DNA from: Streptomyces sp. NWU339
GTDB taxonomy: Bacteria; Actinomycetota; Actinomycetes; Streptomycetales; Streptomycetaceae
Reading direction: 5' to 3'
Assembly (NCBI RefSeq): GCF_003143855.1
Contig: NZ_QFRK01000019.1
Location: 1 to 64,000 of the forward strand
DNA length: 64,000 bases
Shown piece by piece: positions 24,779 to 33,153 of the stretch. Under the pieces are notes generated by a model. The model was not told the origin of the DNA. It searched no databases and was given only the letters and a program-made list of their open reading frames with translations. The first letter of the stretch is position 1. Each line of letters begins with the position of its first letter. A program made the translations under genes and the position numbers.

Positions 24779-25491
24779 GCGTCGGCGCCCGCCGCCTCCC
24801 CCGCACCCCCCGCCTCCCGCAGGGCCCGGCGGCACAGGGCGTCCGCCCTGCGGGTGGTTTCCGGGAGGCGGTACGCGGGGGTCAGCGCGAGGGTGTGGGC
24901 GCGGGCGTTGGCGAGGGTCACGCGGTGGCCGACCGAGACGAAGACCGGCTTGACCGCGTCCCGGGTGCGCAGGGCCAGGCCGACCTCCTCGGCCCCGGCG
25001 AGCAGCGGAGCCGTGCTGCCGCGCGGGGCCGCCGGGGGCGTGAAAGTGAAGGTGAAGGGGTTCTTGGCGACGCCGATCGTCGGCAGGCCGGTGAGCACCC
25101 CGAGGTGGCTGGCGAGGCCGAAGCGGCGGGGGTGGGCAAGTCCGTAGCCGTCGCAGACGACCAGTCCCGGCGGGCACGGCAGGGCGTCGAGGGCGGTCAG
25201 GACGGTGGGGATCTCCCGGAAGGCGAGCAGGCCCGGAACGTACGGGAAGGAGATCCGGCCGACGGCCGTGGCCTCGGCCACGACCTCCAGGCTGCCCGCG
25301 TCCAGGACCACGGCCGCCGCCGCGACGAGGTCCCGCTCGTCGTCGTACGCCACGTCCACCCCGGTGACACGGCCCGTTCCGGGCGGCGGGCCGGGCTCGT
25401 CGAGCACCACCCGCCCGCGCAGTCCGTCCTGGACCGCGCGGGCCTGCTCCTCGGTCGTGGGCCAGTCCGCGGGGATGCGTACGCTCGTCAT
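24775..25491 (-). CDS. nfi: Endonuclease V (deoxyinosine 3'-endonuclease)
   Basis: A 238-residue DNA repair nuclease that nicks the second phosphodiester 3' to deoxyinosine. The first catalytic Asp is in 'VTGVDVAYDDERDLV', the wedge motif is 'RISFPYVPGLLAFREIPTVL' (PYxP), and the second metal-binding Asp is in 'VVCDGYGLAHPRRFGLASHL'. The 'TIGVAKNPF' segment is also conserved. Length fits the family. ATG at 25491 is used because the conserved part begins soon after 'SVRIPADWPTTEEQARAVQD'. The 3' end overlaps the 3' end of the opposite small gene by 4 bp. Confidence 0.93.
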   Translation of the reverse strand: MTSVRIPADWPTTEEQARAVQDGLRGRVVLDEPGPPPGTGRVTGVDVAYDDERDLVAAAAVVLDAGSLEVVAEATAVGRISFPYVPGLLAFREIPTVLTALDALPCPPGLVVCDGYGLAHPRRFGLASHLGVLTGLPTIGVAKNPFTFTFTPPAAPRGSTAPLLAGAEEVGLALRTRDAVKPVFVSVGHRVTLANARAHTLALTPAYRLPETTRRADALCRRALREAGGAGEAAGADA

Positions 25492-25725
25492 GGTGGCGAC
25501 GAGCCTACGGGCCCGGGATCTTTTCGCGGCGGGGCGGGGTCCCGCGCAAGCCGCGCACACCACCCGCCGGGAGACTTTGGCCACTTGGACGCATGAAGGC
25601 GGTGACAGAGGTCACTCTGTTCCGGCGGGCACGGATTGGCTGATTCCGTCGTCTCTTTGAGTAGGCCGCCCTATCCGCCCGGAAGCCGTTCAGCCGTCGT
25701 TCAGCCGTCACGAGGGAGCAAGGCG

Positions 25726-26142
25726 TTGTCCACCGTCATCGAGCAGCCCGTCGAGGCCCGGCTCGTCGCCGCCGCGCCGCGGATGCCGAGCATTCCCGCC
25801 ACTTTGCACTACGACCGGAGCGACCCGTTCGCCGTGCGCATGACCTTCCCCGCCCCCGCCACCCTGGAGGGCGTCGAGGTCTGCTGGACCTTCGCCCGCG
25901 AACTGCTCACCGCGGGGCTGCAGGAACCCGAGGGCCACGGCGACGTACGGGTGCGGCCGTACGGCTACGACCGGACGGTGCTGGAGTTCCACGCGCCCGA
26001 GGGAACCGCCGTCGTCCATGTCCGCTCGGGCGAGATCCGCAGATTCCTCGAGGCCGCCGGCGAACTCGTGCCGGTCGGCCTGGAGCACCTTCAGCTCGAC
26101 CTGGACCACGGCCTCGCGGAACTGATCCGCGACGCCTGCTGA
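25726..26142 (+). CDS. ssgD: SsgA-like sporulation and cell division regulator (probably SsgD)
   Basis: A 138-residue protein of the SsgA-like family, actinomycete-specific factors that steer septum placement, peptidoglycan remodelling and spore wall maturation. Family features are 'IPATLHYDRSDPFAVRMTFP', 'WTFARELLTAGLQEPEGHGD' and 'VRVRPYGYDRTVLEFHAPEG'. The start is TTG at 25726 with GAGGGAGCAAGG upstream; it gives 'MSTVIEQPVEARLV', the usual length of the family. The symbol rests on remembered synteny with S. coelicolor ssgD (near the ABC-F gene and wblH), not on a search; another SsgA-like paralogue name is possible. Confidence 0.85.
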   Translation: MSTVIEQPVEARLVAAAPRMPSIPATLHYDRSDPFAVRMTFPAPATLEGVEVCWTFARELLTAGLQEPEGHGDVRVRPYGYDRTVLEFHAPEGTAVVHVRSGEIRRFLEAAGELVPVGLEHLQLDLDHGLAELIRDAC

Positions 26143-26161
26143 GCCACGGCGTGGGGCGAGC

Positions 26162-26182
26162 CGGGCGCCCGATGGGCGCCCG
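26162..26182. terminator. Hairpin terminator after the ssgD-like gene
   Basis: Perfect 9-bp arms CGGGCGCCC (26162-26170) and GGGCGCCCG (26174-26182) with a 3-nt loop, 20 bp after the stop codon; followed by GAAAAG rather than a T-run. Confidence 0.55.
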
Positions 26183-26232
26183 CGCCCGGAAAAGCGTTTG
26201 CGGACCGTCCACCCCGTTGACAACCTGCGATC

Positions 26233-27462
26233 ATGAGTGCCTCAGTCCCCCGCGACCCTCGCGCCCCCGCCCCCGGCGCCACGCCGACGCCCCCGGCGGC
26301 GGGCTGGATCACCACCCCGCTCACCGAGGAGCTGCTGCGCGGCGCGCTCGAACTGGAACGGACCGCGCAGGGGGTGCAGCCGCACCGGTTGCCCGCCCGG
26401 GCCCGCGCGCAGGGTGCCGACGGTCAGCTGAACATGGCGGAGGCGCAACCGTCCGGCGTCCGGCTGGTGTTCCGCACCCGGGCCACCGCCGTCGAGCTGG
26501 ACGCGCTCCGCACCAAGATGGCCTACGAGGGCGCCCCGCCCCGTCCGGACGGCCTCTACGACCTGCTGGTCGACGGCGAACCTGCCGGGCAGGCCGAGGT
26601 CACCGGCGGGAACGTCATGCTGGTGAACATGGCCACGGGCTCCGCCGACCTGCGGCCGGGCCCCGTCGGCACCGCCCGCTTCACCGGGCTGCCGGACCAT
26701 GACAAGCGCGTCGAGATCTGGCTCCCGCACAACGAGATGACCCAGCTGGTCGCCCTGCGCACCGACGCCCCCGTGGAGCCGGTGGCCGGTGGGGACCGCA
26801 GGGTGTGGCTGCACCACGGCAGCTCGATCAGCCACGGGTCCGACGCCGCGAGCCCGACCACCACCTGGCCGGCGCTGGCCGCCTCCCTCGGCGGGGTGGA
26901 CCTGGTCAATCTGGGGCTGAGCGGCAGCGCGCTGCTCGACCCGTTCACCGCGCGGGCGATGCGGGACACCCCCGCGGACCTGATCAGCGTCAAGATCGGG
27001 ATCAATCTGGTCAACGCCGATCTGTTGCGGCTGCGTGCCTTCGTACCGGCGGTACACGGCTTCCTCGACACCATCCGCGACGGCCATCCGGCGACGCCGC
27101 TGCTGGTCGTCTCGCCGATCCTGTGTCCCATCCACGAGGACACCCCGGGCCCGAGCGTCCCCGACTTCAGCACCATCGGCGAGGGCCGGCTCCGATTCGC
27201 GGCCATGGGGAACCCCGAGGAACGGGCCGCCGGCAAGCTCACCCTCAACGTCGTACGGGAGGAGCTGGCCCGGCTGGTGGAGCAGCGGGCCGCCGACGAC
27301 CCGAACCTGTACCACCTGGACGGTCGCGAGCTCTACGGCGAGGCTGACCACGCCGAGCTGCCGCTGCCCGACGCGCTGCACCCGGACGCCGCCACGCACC
27401 GTCGCATCGGCGAGCGCTTCGCGAAGCTGGCCTTCGGCGACGGCGGGCCGTTCGCCGGCTGA
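26233..27462 (+). CDS. SGNH/GDSL-family hydrolase (esterase or lipase)
   Basis: A 409-residue protein with an N-terminal beta-rich domain (about 1-185) and a C-terminal SGNH hydrolase domain. The nucleophile Ser block is 'VWLHHGSSISHGSDA', the Gly block 'VNLGLSGSALLDPF', the Asn block 'ISVKIGINLVNAD', and the Asp-His pair 'LPDALHPDAATHRRIGERFA'. The two-domain layout resembles family 2/3 carbohydrate esterases that deacetylate sugars, but no signal peptide is evident, so the enzyme seems intracellular. ATG at 26233 is used. It sits alone between a terminator and the leader of the ABC-F gene. Confidence 0.86.
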   Translation: MSASVPRDPRAPAPGATPTPPAAGWITTPLTEELLRGALELERTAQGVQPHRLPARARAQGADGQLNMAEAQPSGVRLVFRTRATAVELDALRTKMAYEGAPPRPDGLYDLLVDGEPAGQAEVTGGNVMLVNMATGSADLRPGPVGTARFTGLPDHDKRVEIWLPHNEMTQLVALRTDAPVEPVAGGDRRVWLHHGSSISHGSDAASPTTTWPALAASLGGVDLVNLGLSGSALLDPFTARAMRDTPADLISVKIGINLVNADLLRLRAFVPAVHGFLDTIRDGHPATPLLVVSPILCPIHEDTPGPSVPDFSTIGEGRLRFAAMGNPEERAAGKLTLNVVREELARLVEQRAADDPNLYHLDGRELYGEADHAELPLPDALHPDAATHRRIGERFAKLAFGDGGPFAG

Positions 27463-27531
27463 GCCGCCCGGCCGGCCCCTCCGGCCCTCCGCCTGGCCCC
27501 CTCTCCCCCTCTCCGCCACTCCGCCACTCCG

Positions 27532-27568
27532 AAAACGCGTTGACAGCGAATCCGGCCTCTCGTACCTT
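27532..27568 (+). promoter_or_regulatory. Strong promoter of the ABC-F leader, WblC-type context
   Basis: TTGACA (27540-27545) and TACCTT (27563-27568) are separated by exactly 17 bp. GAAAA lies four bases upstream of the -35. In actinobacteria, WhiB7/WblC-dependent resistance genes carry an AT-rich stretch just before the -35; this A-tract in 70% GC DNA fits that pattern (inference). Confidence 0.6.
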
Positions 27569-27605
27569 TCATAGCGCTTCTGTTGCCGTCGATCGGAGAG
27601 GGACG

Positions 27606-27617
27606 TTGCTCGTCTGA
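27606..27617 (+). CDS. Three-codon upstream ORF (Met-Leu-Val) in the ABC-F leader
   Basis: TTG-CTC-GTC-TGA is preceded at ideal distance by GGAGAGGGA, a far better ribosome binding site than most genes in this window have. Such minimal ORFs in front of antibiotic-resistance genes allow a drug-stalled ribosome to prevent terminator formation. Other readings are possible: a longer frame starts at TTG 27583. The call is inference from context. Confidence 0.5.
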   Translation: MLV

Positions 27618-27631
27618 GGTCCTGAGACACC

Positions 27632-27657
27632 GCGTCACACCTGTGTGGTGTGCACGC
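27632..27657 (+). promoter_or_regulatory. Leader hairpin following the upstream ORF
   Basis: GCGTCACACC (27632-27641) pairs with GGTGTG-C-ACGC (27647-27657), giving a 10-bp stem with one bulged C and a 5-nt loop, 15 nt after the small ORF. It may be the anti-antiterminator or a ribosome-sensing element. Confidence 0.55.
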
Positions 27658-27684
27658 CGCGTGCGACCTCGGCGTACGAGCCGT

Positions 27685-27706
27685 CCTTGCGGAGCAGGGC
27701 TTTTTT
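27685..27706 (+). terminator. Intrinsic terminator in the ABC-F leader (attenuator)
   Basis: CCTTGC-GGA-GCAGGG forms a 6-bp stem with a 3-nt loop, followed by C and six T residues (27701-27706). T-runs of this length are rare in this genome, and the element lies 93 bp before the coding start, so it should end transcription prematurely unless relieved. Confidence 0.7.
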
Positions 27707-27798
27707 CATGCCCGGACCCTCCCGCCCGGCCTGTCGTCCCGCGGTGTCTCGATACGCGTTTGCACCCGACCACACCACGCAACCGCGCGGAGGCCCGT

Positions 27799-29415
27799 AT
27801 GCCCGCATCCATCACCTGTACCTCCCTGTCCTTCACCTGGCCCGACGGCACCCCCGTCTTCGAGGGCCTCGACGCCGCCTTCGGTCCCGGCCGGACCGGA
27901 CTCATCGGCGTCAACGGGTCGGGAAAATCAACCCTGCTGAAGCTCATCGCCGGTGAACTCCGGTCGGCCGACGGCGCCGTACGCGTCGCCGGCGAGGTGG
28001 GGTACCTGCCGCAGAACGTGACGCTCGACACCGCGCTGCGGGTCGACGACGCGCTCGGCATCGCCGCGCAGCGCGCCGCACTGCACGCCATCGAGGCGGG
28101 CGACGTGGCCGAGGCGCACTTCGAGACCGTCGGCGACGACTGGGACGTGGAGAAGCGCGCCCTGGCCACCCTCGGGGAACTCGGCCTCGGACACATCGGG
28201 TTGGACCGCACCATCGGCGAGGTCTCGGGCGGCGAGTCGGTGCTGCTGCGGCTGGCCGCGCTGCTGCTGGGCCGGCCCGACGTACTGCTGCTCGACGAAC
28301 CCACCAACAATCTCGACCTGTACGCACGCAGACGGCTGTACACGGCCGTCGAGGACTGGCCGGGCCTCATGGTCGTGGTCAGCCACGACCGCGAACTCCT
28401 GGAACTGGTCGGCCAGATCGCCGATCTGCGCTCCGGAGAAGTCACCTGGTACGGCGGCAACTACTCGGCCTACGAGGAGGCACTCACGATCGAACAGGAG
28501 GCGGCCGAACGCATGGTGCGGGTCGCCGAGTCGGATCTGCGCAAACAGAAGCGTGAACTGGCGGACGCCCAGGTCAAATTGGCCCGCCGCAAGCGGTACG
28601 GGCAGAAGATGTGGGACAGCAAACGCGAACCGAAGATCGTGATGGGCGCCCGCAAGCGCGCGGCACAGGAGTCCGCGGGCAAGCACCGCATCATGCACGA
28701 GGAGAAGCTCGCCGGAGCCAAGGAGCGACTCGACGAGGCGGTGGAGGCCGTACGGGACGACGACGAGATCCGTGTCGACCTGCCGCACACCGCCGTACCA
28801 CCGGGGCGCACCGTCCTCACCCTCAGGGGTCTGGAACTCGCTTACGGCGCCCGGGTGGAGGGCCACTTCGAGCTGCGGGGTCCCGAGCGGGTCGCGCTGA
28901 TCGGACGCAACGGCGCGGGCAAGACGACGCTGCTGCGCACCATCGCGGGCGAGCTCCCGCCGGTGTCCGGCGAGGCGACGGCACAGGTCCCGCTGCGGTT
29001 CCTGCCGCAACGGCTCGATGTCCTCGACGGCGAGCTCAGCGTCGCCGAGAACGTGGCCCGCTTCGCGCCGGGTGCCACCAACAACCGGATCCGGGCGAGG
29101 CTCGCCCGCTTCCTGTTCCGGGGCGCCCGTGCCGACCAGAAGGCGCTGACGCTCTCCGGCGGTGAGCGTTTCCGGGCGGCACTGGCCGCGCTGATGCTGG
29201 CCGAGCCCGCGCCCCAGCTGCTGATGCTGGACGAGCCGACCAATAACCTCGACATCGCGAGCGTCCGCCGGCTCACCACGGCCCTGGAGTCCTACGAGGG
29301 GGCGCTGATCGTGGCCAGCCACGACCTGCCGTTCCTGGAGTCGGTCGGGATCACGCGATGGCTGCTGTTGGAGGAGGGAGAACTGAGGGAGACCGCACCG
29401 GACGCCGTCGGCTGA
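27799..29415 (+). CDS. ABC-F ATPase, probable ribosome-protection antibiotic resistance protein
   Basis: A 538-residue soluble tandem ABC ATPase without membrane helices. Walker A motifs are 'GVNGSGKSTLLKLIAG' and 'GRNGAGKTTLLRTIAG'; signatures are 'VSGGESVLLRLAALLLGRPD' and 'LSGGERFRAALAALMLAEPA'; Walker B segments are 'VLLLDEPTNNLDLYA' and 'LLMLDEPTNNLDIAS'. The lysine/arginine-rich linker (about 235-320, 'KLARRKRYGQKMWDSKREPK') is the part that reaches the peptidyl transferase centre in antibiotic-resistance ABC-F proteins. ATG at 27799 has GGAGG upstream. The long leader with small ORF, hairpin and terminator implies induction by ribosome-targeting drugs. I recall the S. coelicolor counterpart as SCO6720; unverified. 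Confidence 0.92.
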   Translation: MPASITCTSLSFTWPDGTPVFEGLDAAFGPGRTGLIGVNGSGKSTLLKLIAGELRSADGAVRVAGEVGYLPQNVTLDTALRVDDALGIAAQRAALHAIEAGDVAEAHFETVGDDWDVEKRALATLGELGLGHIGLDRTIGEVSGGESVLLRLAALLLGRPDVLLLDEPTNNLDLYARRRLYTAVEDWPGLMVVVSHDRELLELVGQIADLRSGEVTWYGGNYSAYEEALTIEQEAAERMVRVAESDLRKQKRELADAQVKLARRKRYGQKMWDSKREPKIVMGARKRAAQESAGKHRIMHEEKLAGAKERLDEAVEAVRDDDEIRVDLPHTAVPPGRTVLTLRGLELAYGARVEGHFELRGPERVALIGRNGAGKTTLLRTIAGELPPVSGEATAQVPLRFLPQRLDVLDGELSVAENVARFAPGATNNRIRARLARFLFRGARADQKALTLSGGERFRAALAALMLAEPAPQLLMLDEPTNNLDIASVRRLTTALESYEGALIVASHDLPFLESVGITRWLLLEEGELRETAPDAVG

Positions 29416-29626
29416 CCGGCCCGGCCCTCCACCGGCATGGGTCGGGACGGCACGGACCAGAACCGCACGTCTGGTTACCGGTGGTAGATCTCGTCGCCGC
29501 CGGGGGTGGCCCGGACCGGCTTCTCCCTGCATGATGGCTGCGCGGCCATCCGTGGGAGACCGGCCGGCCCACCGGCGCCCTCGGTGACGGCGCCAGACCT
29601 GCCCCGTCCGATACGGAGTCACGCTC

Positions 29627-30403
29627 GTGTCCAGCAAGAAGGCCCTCGTCCGCCGTCCCGGTCCCCGACTGGCCGAAGGGCTGGTGACACACATCGAGCG
29701 GGAGGGCGTCGACGTCGACCGCGCGGTGGAGCAGTGGGAGGCGTACACCGAGGTGCTGCGCGGCCACGGCTGGGAGACGGTCGAGGTGGACCCGGCCGAC
29801 GACTGCCCCGACTCCGTGTTCGTCGAGGACACGGTCGTCATGTACCGGAACGTGGCCCTGATCGCCCGGTCCGGTGCCGAGTCCCGGCACCCGGAGACCA
29901 CCGGGGTCGAGGAGGCCGTGGCCGCGCTGGGCTGTTCGGTGAACTGGATCTGGGAGCCGGGCACCCTGGACGGCGGGGACGTGCTCAAGATCGGCGACAC
30001 CGTGTACGTGGGCCGGGGCGGGAGAACCAACGCGGCCGGGATCCAGCAGCTCCGGGCGACGTTCGAACCGCTGGGCGCCCGGGTCGTCGCCGTGCCGGTG
30101 AACAAGGTGCTGCACCTGAAGTCGGCGGTGACGGCGCTGCCGGACGGGACGGTCGTCGGCCACATCCCGAACCTGGACGCGCCGTCGCTGTTCCCCCGTT
30201 TCCTTCCGGTGCCGGAGGAGTCCGGTGCACACGTGGTGCTGCTCGGCGGGGACCGGCTGCTGATGGCGGCGAGCGCCCCGAAGACCGCGGAGCTGTTCGC
30301 GGACCTCGGGTACGCGCCGGTGCCGGTGGACATCGGGGAGTTCGAGAAGCTCGAGGGCTGCGTCACCTGTCTCTCGGTCCGGCTCCGGGACCTGCACGCC
30401 TGA
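29627..30403 (+). CDS. N(G),N(G)-dimethylarginine dimethylaminohydrolase (DDAH)
   Basis: A 258-residue enzyme of the guanidino-group-modifying superfamily that hydrolyses methylated arginines to citrulline and methylamines, or related guanidino compounds. Substrate-binding Asp lies in 'DCPDSVFVEDTVVMYRNVAL' and 'GTLDGGDVLKIGDTVYVGRG'. The catalytic His is His163 (VLHLKSAVT) and the nucleophile probably Cys248 in 'EGCVTCLSVRL', close to the positions in bacterial DDAH. GTG at 29627 has CGGAG upstream. It is monocistronic, cytoplasmic, and unrelated to neighbours. Confidence 0.92.
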   Translation: MSSKKALVRRPGPRLAEGLVTHIEREGVDVDRAVEQWEAYTEVLRGHGWETVEVDPADDCPDSVFVEDTVVMYRNVALIARSGAESRHPETTGVEEAVAALGCSVNWIWEPGTLDGGDVLKIGDTVYVGRGGRTNAAGIQQLRATFEPLGARVVAVPVNKVLHLKSAVTALPDGTVVGHIPNLDAPSLFPRFLPVPEESGAHVVLLGGDRLLMAASAPKTAELFADLGYAPVPVDIGEFEKLEGCVTCLSVRLRDLHA

Positions 30404-30478
30404 CGGGTGGTCCCTTCCCGTATGGCTCCTGGCCGACACGCGTACCCCCCCCTGATCTGCGGCCTTTATGGCGCCCTT

Positions 30479-30526
30479 AACCTACGGTTTCGTAACCTAC
30501 GGTTTCGTAGCCTACGATCCCGTAGG
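30479..30526. promoter_or_regulatory. Triple 15-bp operator repeat upstream of the acyl-ACP desaturase
   Basis: Two identical copies of AACCTACGGTTTCGT (30479-30493, 30494-30508) are followed by a variant AGCCTACGATCCCGT (30509-30523) and AGG. Each unit contains the inverted repeat TACG-n4-CGTA. Exact phasing at 15 bp and location 60-105 bp before the desaturase start suggest a cooperative operator, probably for a TetR-family lipid regulator; no regulator gene is adjacent. Confidence 0.7.
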
Positions 30527-30584
30527 TCGTCGGCGCCGCCCGCCGACGCCCCCTTGTCTGCCCCCGTCCCCCCTGGAGCACCCC

Positions 30585-31559
30585 ATGTCGATCACTTCTC
30601 CCCACCTCGGCAGCCCGGCCGTGTGGACCGACGCCCGGCTGTTGTACGCGCTGGAGGAAGTGGTCGAGAAGGAGCTCAACCGACACCTGAAGGTCACCAA
30701 GGACTGGATGCCGCACGAGTACGTGCCGTTCAGCGACGCCCGTAACTTCCCCGGCTTCTTCGAGGACGGCGAGGCATGGGAGAAGGAGCAGTCCAAGGTC
30801 ACCGAGGTCGGCCGGATCGCCCTGGTGGTGAACCTGCTGACCGAGGACAACCTCCCGAGCTACCACCACGAGATCGCCACGCTGTTCGGCCGGGAGGGCG
30901 CCTGGGGCACCTGGGTGCACCGCTGGACCGCGGAGGAGGGCCGGCACGGCATCGTGATGCGGGACTACCTGCTCGCCTCGCGGGCAGTGGACCCGGACAA
31001 GCTCGAGCAGTTCCGCATGTCCCACATGAGCGAGGGCTTCGAGTCGGACAACCGCCACTCGATGCTGCACTCGATCGCCTACGTCGCGTTCCAGGAGCTG
31101 GCCACCCGTATCTCGCACCGCAACACCGGCCACCAGTCCGGTGACCCGGTCTGCGACCGGATGCTGGCCCGCATCGCGACCGACGAGAACCTTCACATGG
31201 TCTTCTACCGCAACCTGCTCAAGGCGGCCTTCGAGCTCGCCCCCGACCTCACGATGCAGGCGGTGCGGGACGTCGTCGTGAACTTCCGGATGCCGGGGCA
31301 CGGCATTCCCGGCTTCGAGCGGGCGGCGGCGCAGATGGCGATCGGCGAGGTCTACAACCTGCGCATCCACCACGACGACGTGCTCCTGCCGGTGATCCGC
31401 CACCTGAAGGTCATGGAGATCGACGGGCTGGGCGCCGAGGGCCGTCAGGCCCAGGAGGAACTGGGGATGTTCCTCGGCGGTCTGGACTCCGAGGCGGCGA
31501 AGTTCGACGAGAAGCTCGCCGCCCGCAAGGCCCGGATGGCGGCGCGCGCGGCCGGCTGA
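30585..31559 (+). CDS. Acyl-ACP desaturase (soluble diiron)
   Basis: A 324-residue soluble desaturase of the stearoyl-ACP type, related to DesA1/DesA2 of mycobacteria, introducing a double bond in ACP- or CoA-bound fatty acids with O2 and ferredoxin electrons. The diiron site is visible as 'WTAEEGRHGIVMRDYL' (E-E-x2-H) and 'RIATDENLHMVFYRNLL' (D/E-N-x-H). ATG at 30585 has GGAG seven bases upstream. Expression is probably set by the triple repeat at 30479-30526, which could tie membrane unsaturation to a lipid signal. A strong terminator follows. Confidence 0.94.
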   Translation: MSITSPHLGSPAVWTDARLLYALEEVVEKELNRHLKVTKDWMPHEYVPFSDARNFPGFFEDGEAWEKEQSKVTEVGRIALVVNLLTEDNLPSYHHEIATLFGREGAWGTWVHRWTAEEGRHGIVMRDYLLASRAVDPDKLEQFRMSHMSEGFESDNRHSMLHSIAYVAFQELATRISHRNTGHQSGDPVCDRMLARIATDENLHMVFYRNLLKAAFELAPDLTMQAVRDVVVNFRMPGHGIPGFERAAAQMAIGEVYNLRIHHDDVLLPVIRHLKVMEIDGLGAEGRQAQEELGMFLGGLDSEAAKFDEKLAARKARMAARAAG

Positions 31560-31589
31560 CCTCGCGCTCTCTCCCTCCCCGCAGACACC

Positions 31590-31622
31590 GGCGGGCCGCC
31601 CGGGCAGACCGGGCGGCCCGCC
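31590..31622. terminator. Strong bidirectional terminator between desaturase and wblH
   Basis: Perfect 14-bp arms GGCGGGCCGCCCGG (31590-31603) and CCGGGCGGCCCGCC (31609-31622) with a 5-nt loop, between two convergent genes. Confidence 0.8.
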
Positions 31623-31647
31623 GTTCCCTCCAGTGCCTCGGCAGGCA

Positions 31648-31893
31648 CTAGTGAGGCGTACGCCGTAACTCCAGCCGTTCCTTCTCCGACAGTCCGCCCC
31701 AGACGCCGAAGCGCATGTCGTTGGTCAGGGCGTAGTCGAGGCAGGTGGCGCGGATGGGGCACATACCGCAGATCCGTTTGGCCTCACGTACCGAGCTGCC
31801 GGGCTCGGGGAAGAAGAAGTCGCCTCCGGTCTGCGCACACAGGGCCTCTTGTTGCCAGGCGAGTTCGGGCGACGCGATGGTGTCGATGTGCAT
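31648..31893 (-). CDS. wblH: WhiB-like iron-sulfur regulator (probably WblH)
   Basis: An 81-residue WhiB-like protein, an actinobacterial transcription factor that binds a [4Fe-4S] cluster and region 4 of the principal sigma factor. The four ligands are Cys19, Cys42, Cys45 and Cys51 ('RICGMCPIRATCLDYAL'), followed by the turn motif 'GVWGGLSEKERLEL'. The C-terminus is short, without an AT-hook, so it is not WblC. ATG at 31893 gives 'MHIDTIASPELAWQQ'. The symbol rests on remembered synteny with S. coelicolor wblH next to the laccase/LacI genes; sequence alone supports only the family. Confidence 0.88.
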   Translation of the reverse strand: MHIDTIASPELAWQQEALCAQTGGDFFFPEPGSSVREAKRICGMCPIRATCLDYALTNDMRFGVWGGLSEKERLELRRTPH

Positions 31894-32055
31894 GGTCGAA
31901 AGCGTGCCGACCGTCGAAAAACGTTCGATCAACGCCGGCTCAACGCGCCACGCCGAGGACCGCCGGCCTCCATCGGCCACCGCCGACCACCGCCGACCAC
32001 CGCACGAACGATGCCCGCGCGGACGCCGGAACGCACGGCGGCGCGCGGGGACGTG

Positions 32056-33096
32056 TCACGCGGAGGCGCGGCGTACCAGCGTCGTCGGGAGGATCACACC
32101 GGCGGGGTCGCCTCCCACGGTGTCGTGCGTGCGGACGGTGCGGTCGAGTCCGCGCAGGAGGATCCGGGCCATCAGCCGACCCATCTCCAGGATGTCCTGG
32201 CGGACCGTGGTCAGCGGGGGGTCGGTCTGCTCGGCGAACGGCAGCATGTCGTCGAAGCCGACCACCGCCACGTCGTCCGGCACCCGCCGCCCGTGCTCGC
32301 GCAGCACCCGCAGCGCGCCCGCCGCCGTGAGGTCGTTGGCGGCGAAGACCGCGTCCAGGTCGGGGCAGCGCTCCAGGAGTTCCCGCATCGCCCGCTCGCC
32401 GCCGGCCACGGTGAAGTCGCCCTCCGCCACGAGCCGCGGATCGCCGTCGACCACGGCGTCCCGGAAGCCGTCCAGCCGGTCCACCGCCGAGGTCTGGTCC
32501 AGGGCGCCGGTGATGTGCGCGACCCGGCCGCGGCCGAGGCCGAGCAGGTGCCGTACGGCGTCGCGGGCACCGCCCCGGTTGTCGCTGTCGACGTACACGA
32601 CGCCGTCCCTGCCGCCGGACCAGCCGGGCCGGCCGCCGAACACCGTCGGGACGCCCGCGCGCTGGATCAGTTCGGGCAGCGGGTCGTCGAGGTGGAGCGA
32701 GAACACCAGCGCGCCGTCGACATGGCCGCCGGCCAGGTAGCGGGCGACCCGGGCGTGGTCGGCCCGGCCCTCGGTGAGCAGCAGCACGAGCTGGTTGTCG
32801 TGTGCCGTCAGCTCCTTGCTGATGCCGCGCAGTTGGCGGGCGAAGAAGGGGTCGGCGAAGACACGGCTCTCCGGTTCGGCGACGATGACGGCGATGGCGT
32901 CGTGGCGGTTGGTCACCAGGCTGCGGGCCGCCCGGTTGGGCACGTAGCCGAGTTCGTCCACCGCCTGCCGGACCCGCTCGGCCAGGGGCTCGGTGACGCC
33001 GTCGGCGCCGTTGACCACGCGGGAGACGGTGGCCCGCGAGACCCCGGCCCGCGCGGCCACGGCCTCCAGCGTGGGGCGCGGCACTGTCTCGGTCAC
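32056..33096 (-). CDS. LacI family transcriptional regulator
   Basis: A 346-residue repressor with the N-terminal helix-turn-helix 'TLEAVAARAGVSRATVSRVV' and hinge 'YVPNRAARSLVTNR', then a periplasmic-binding-protein-like sensor domain that binds a sugar or related effector. The GTG start at 33096 has GAGGAG upstream. A perfect GAGAGCGCTCTC palindrome 57 bp upstream of the start is a typical LacI-family operator, implying autoregulation. It lies next to the laccase gene, 83 bp apart on the same strand, so it may control laccase or the nearby ThuA/PQQ genes; the effector is unknown. Confidence 0.92.
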   Translation of the reverse strand: MTETVPRPTLEAVAARAGVSRATVSRVVNGADGVTEPLAERVRQAVDELGYVPNRAARSLVTNRHDAIAVIVAEPESRVFADPFFARQLRGISKELTAHDNQLVLLLTEGRADHARVARYLAGGHVDGALVFSLHLDDPLPELIQRAGVPTVFGGRPGWSGGRDGVVYVDSDNRGGARDAVRHLLGLGRGRVAHITGALDQTSAVDRLDGFRDAVVDGDPRLVAEGDFTVAGGERAMRELLERCPDLDAVFAANDLTAAGALRVLREHGRRVPDDVAVVGFDDMLPFAEQTDPPLTTVRQDILEMGRLMARILLRGLDRTVRTHDTVGGDPAGVILPTTLVRRASA

Positions 33097-33153
33097 GTCG
33101 GCGGCTCCTCACCTGCGGCTGCGGATCAGGATAGCCCCGGTCGCGGCAGAGGT

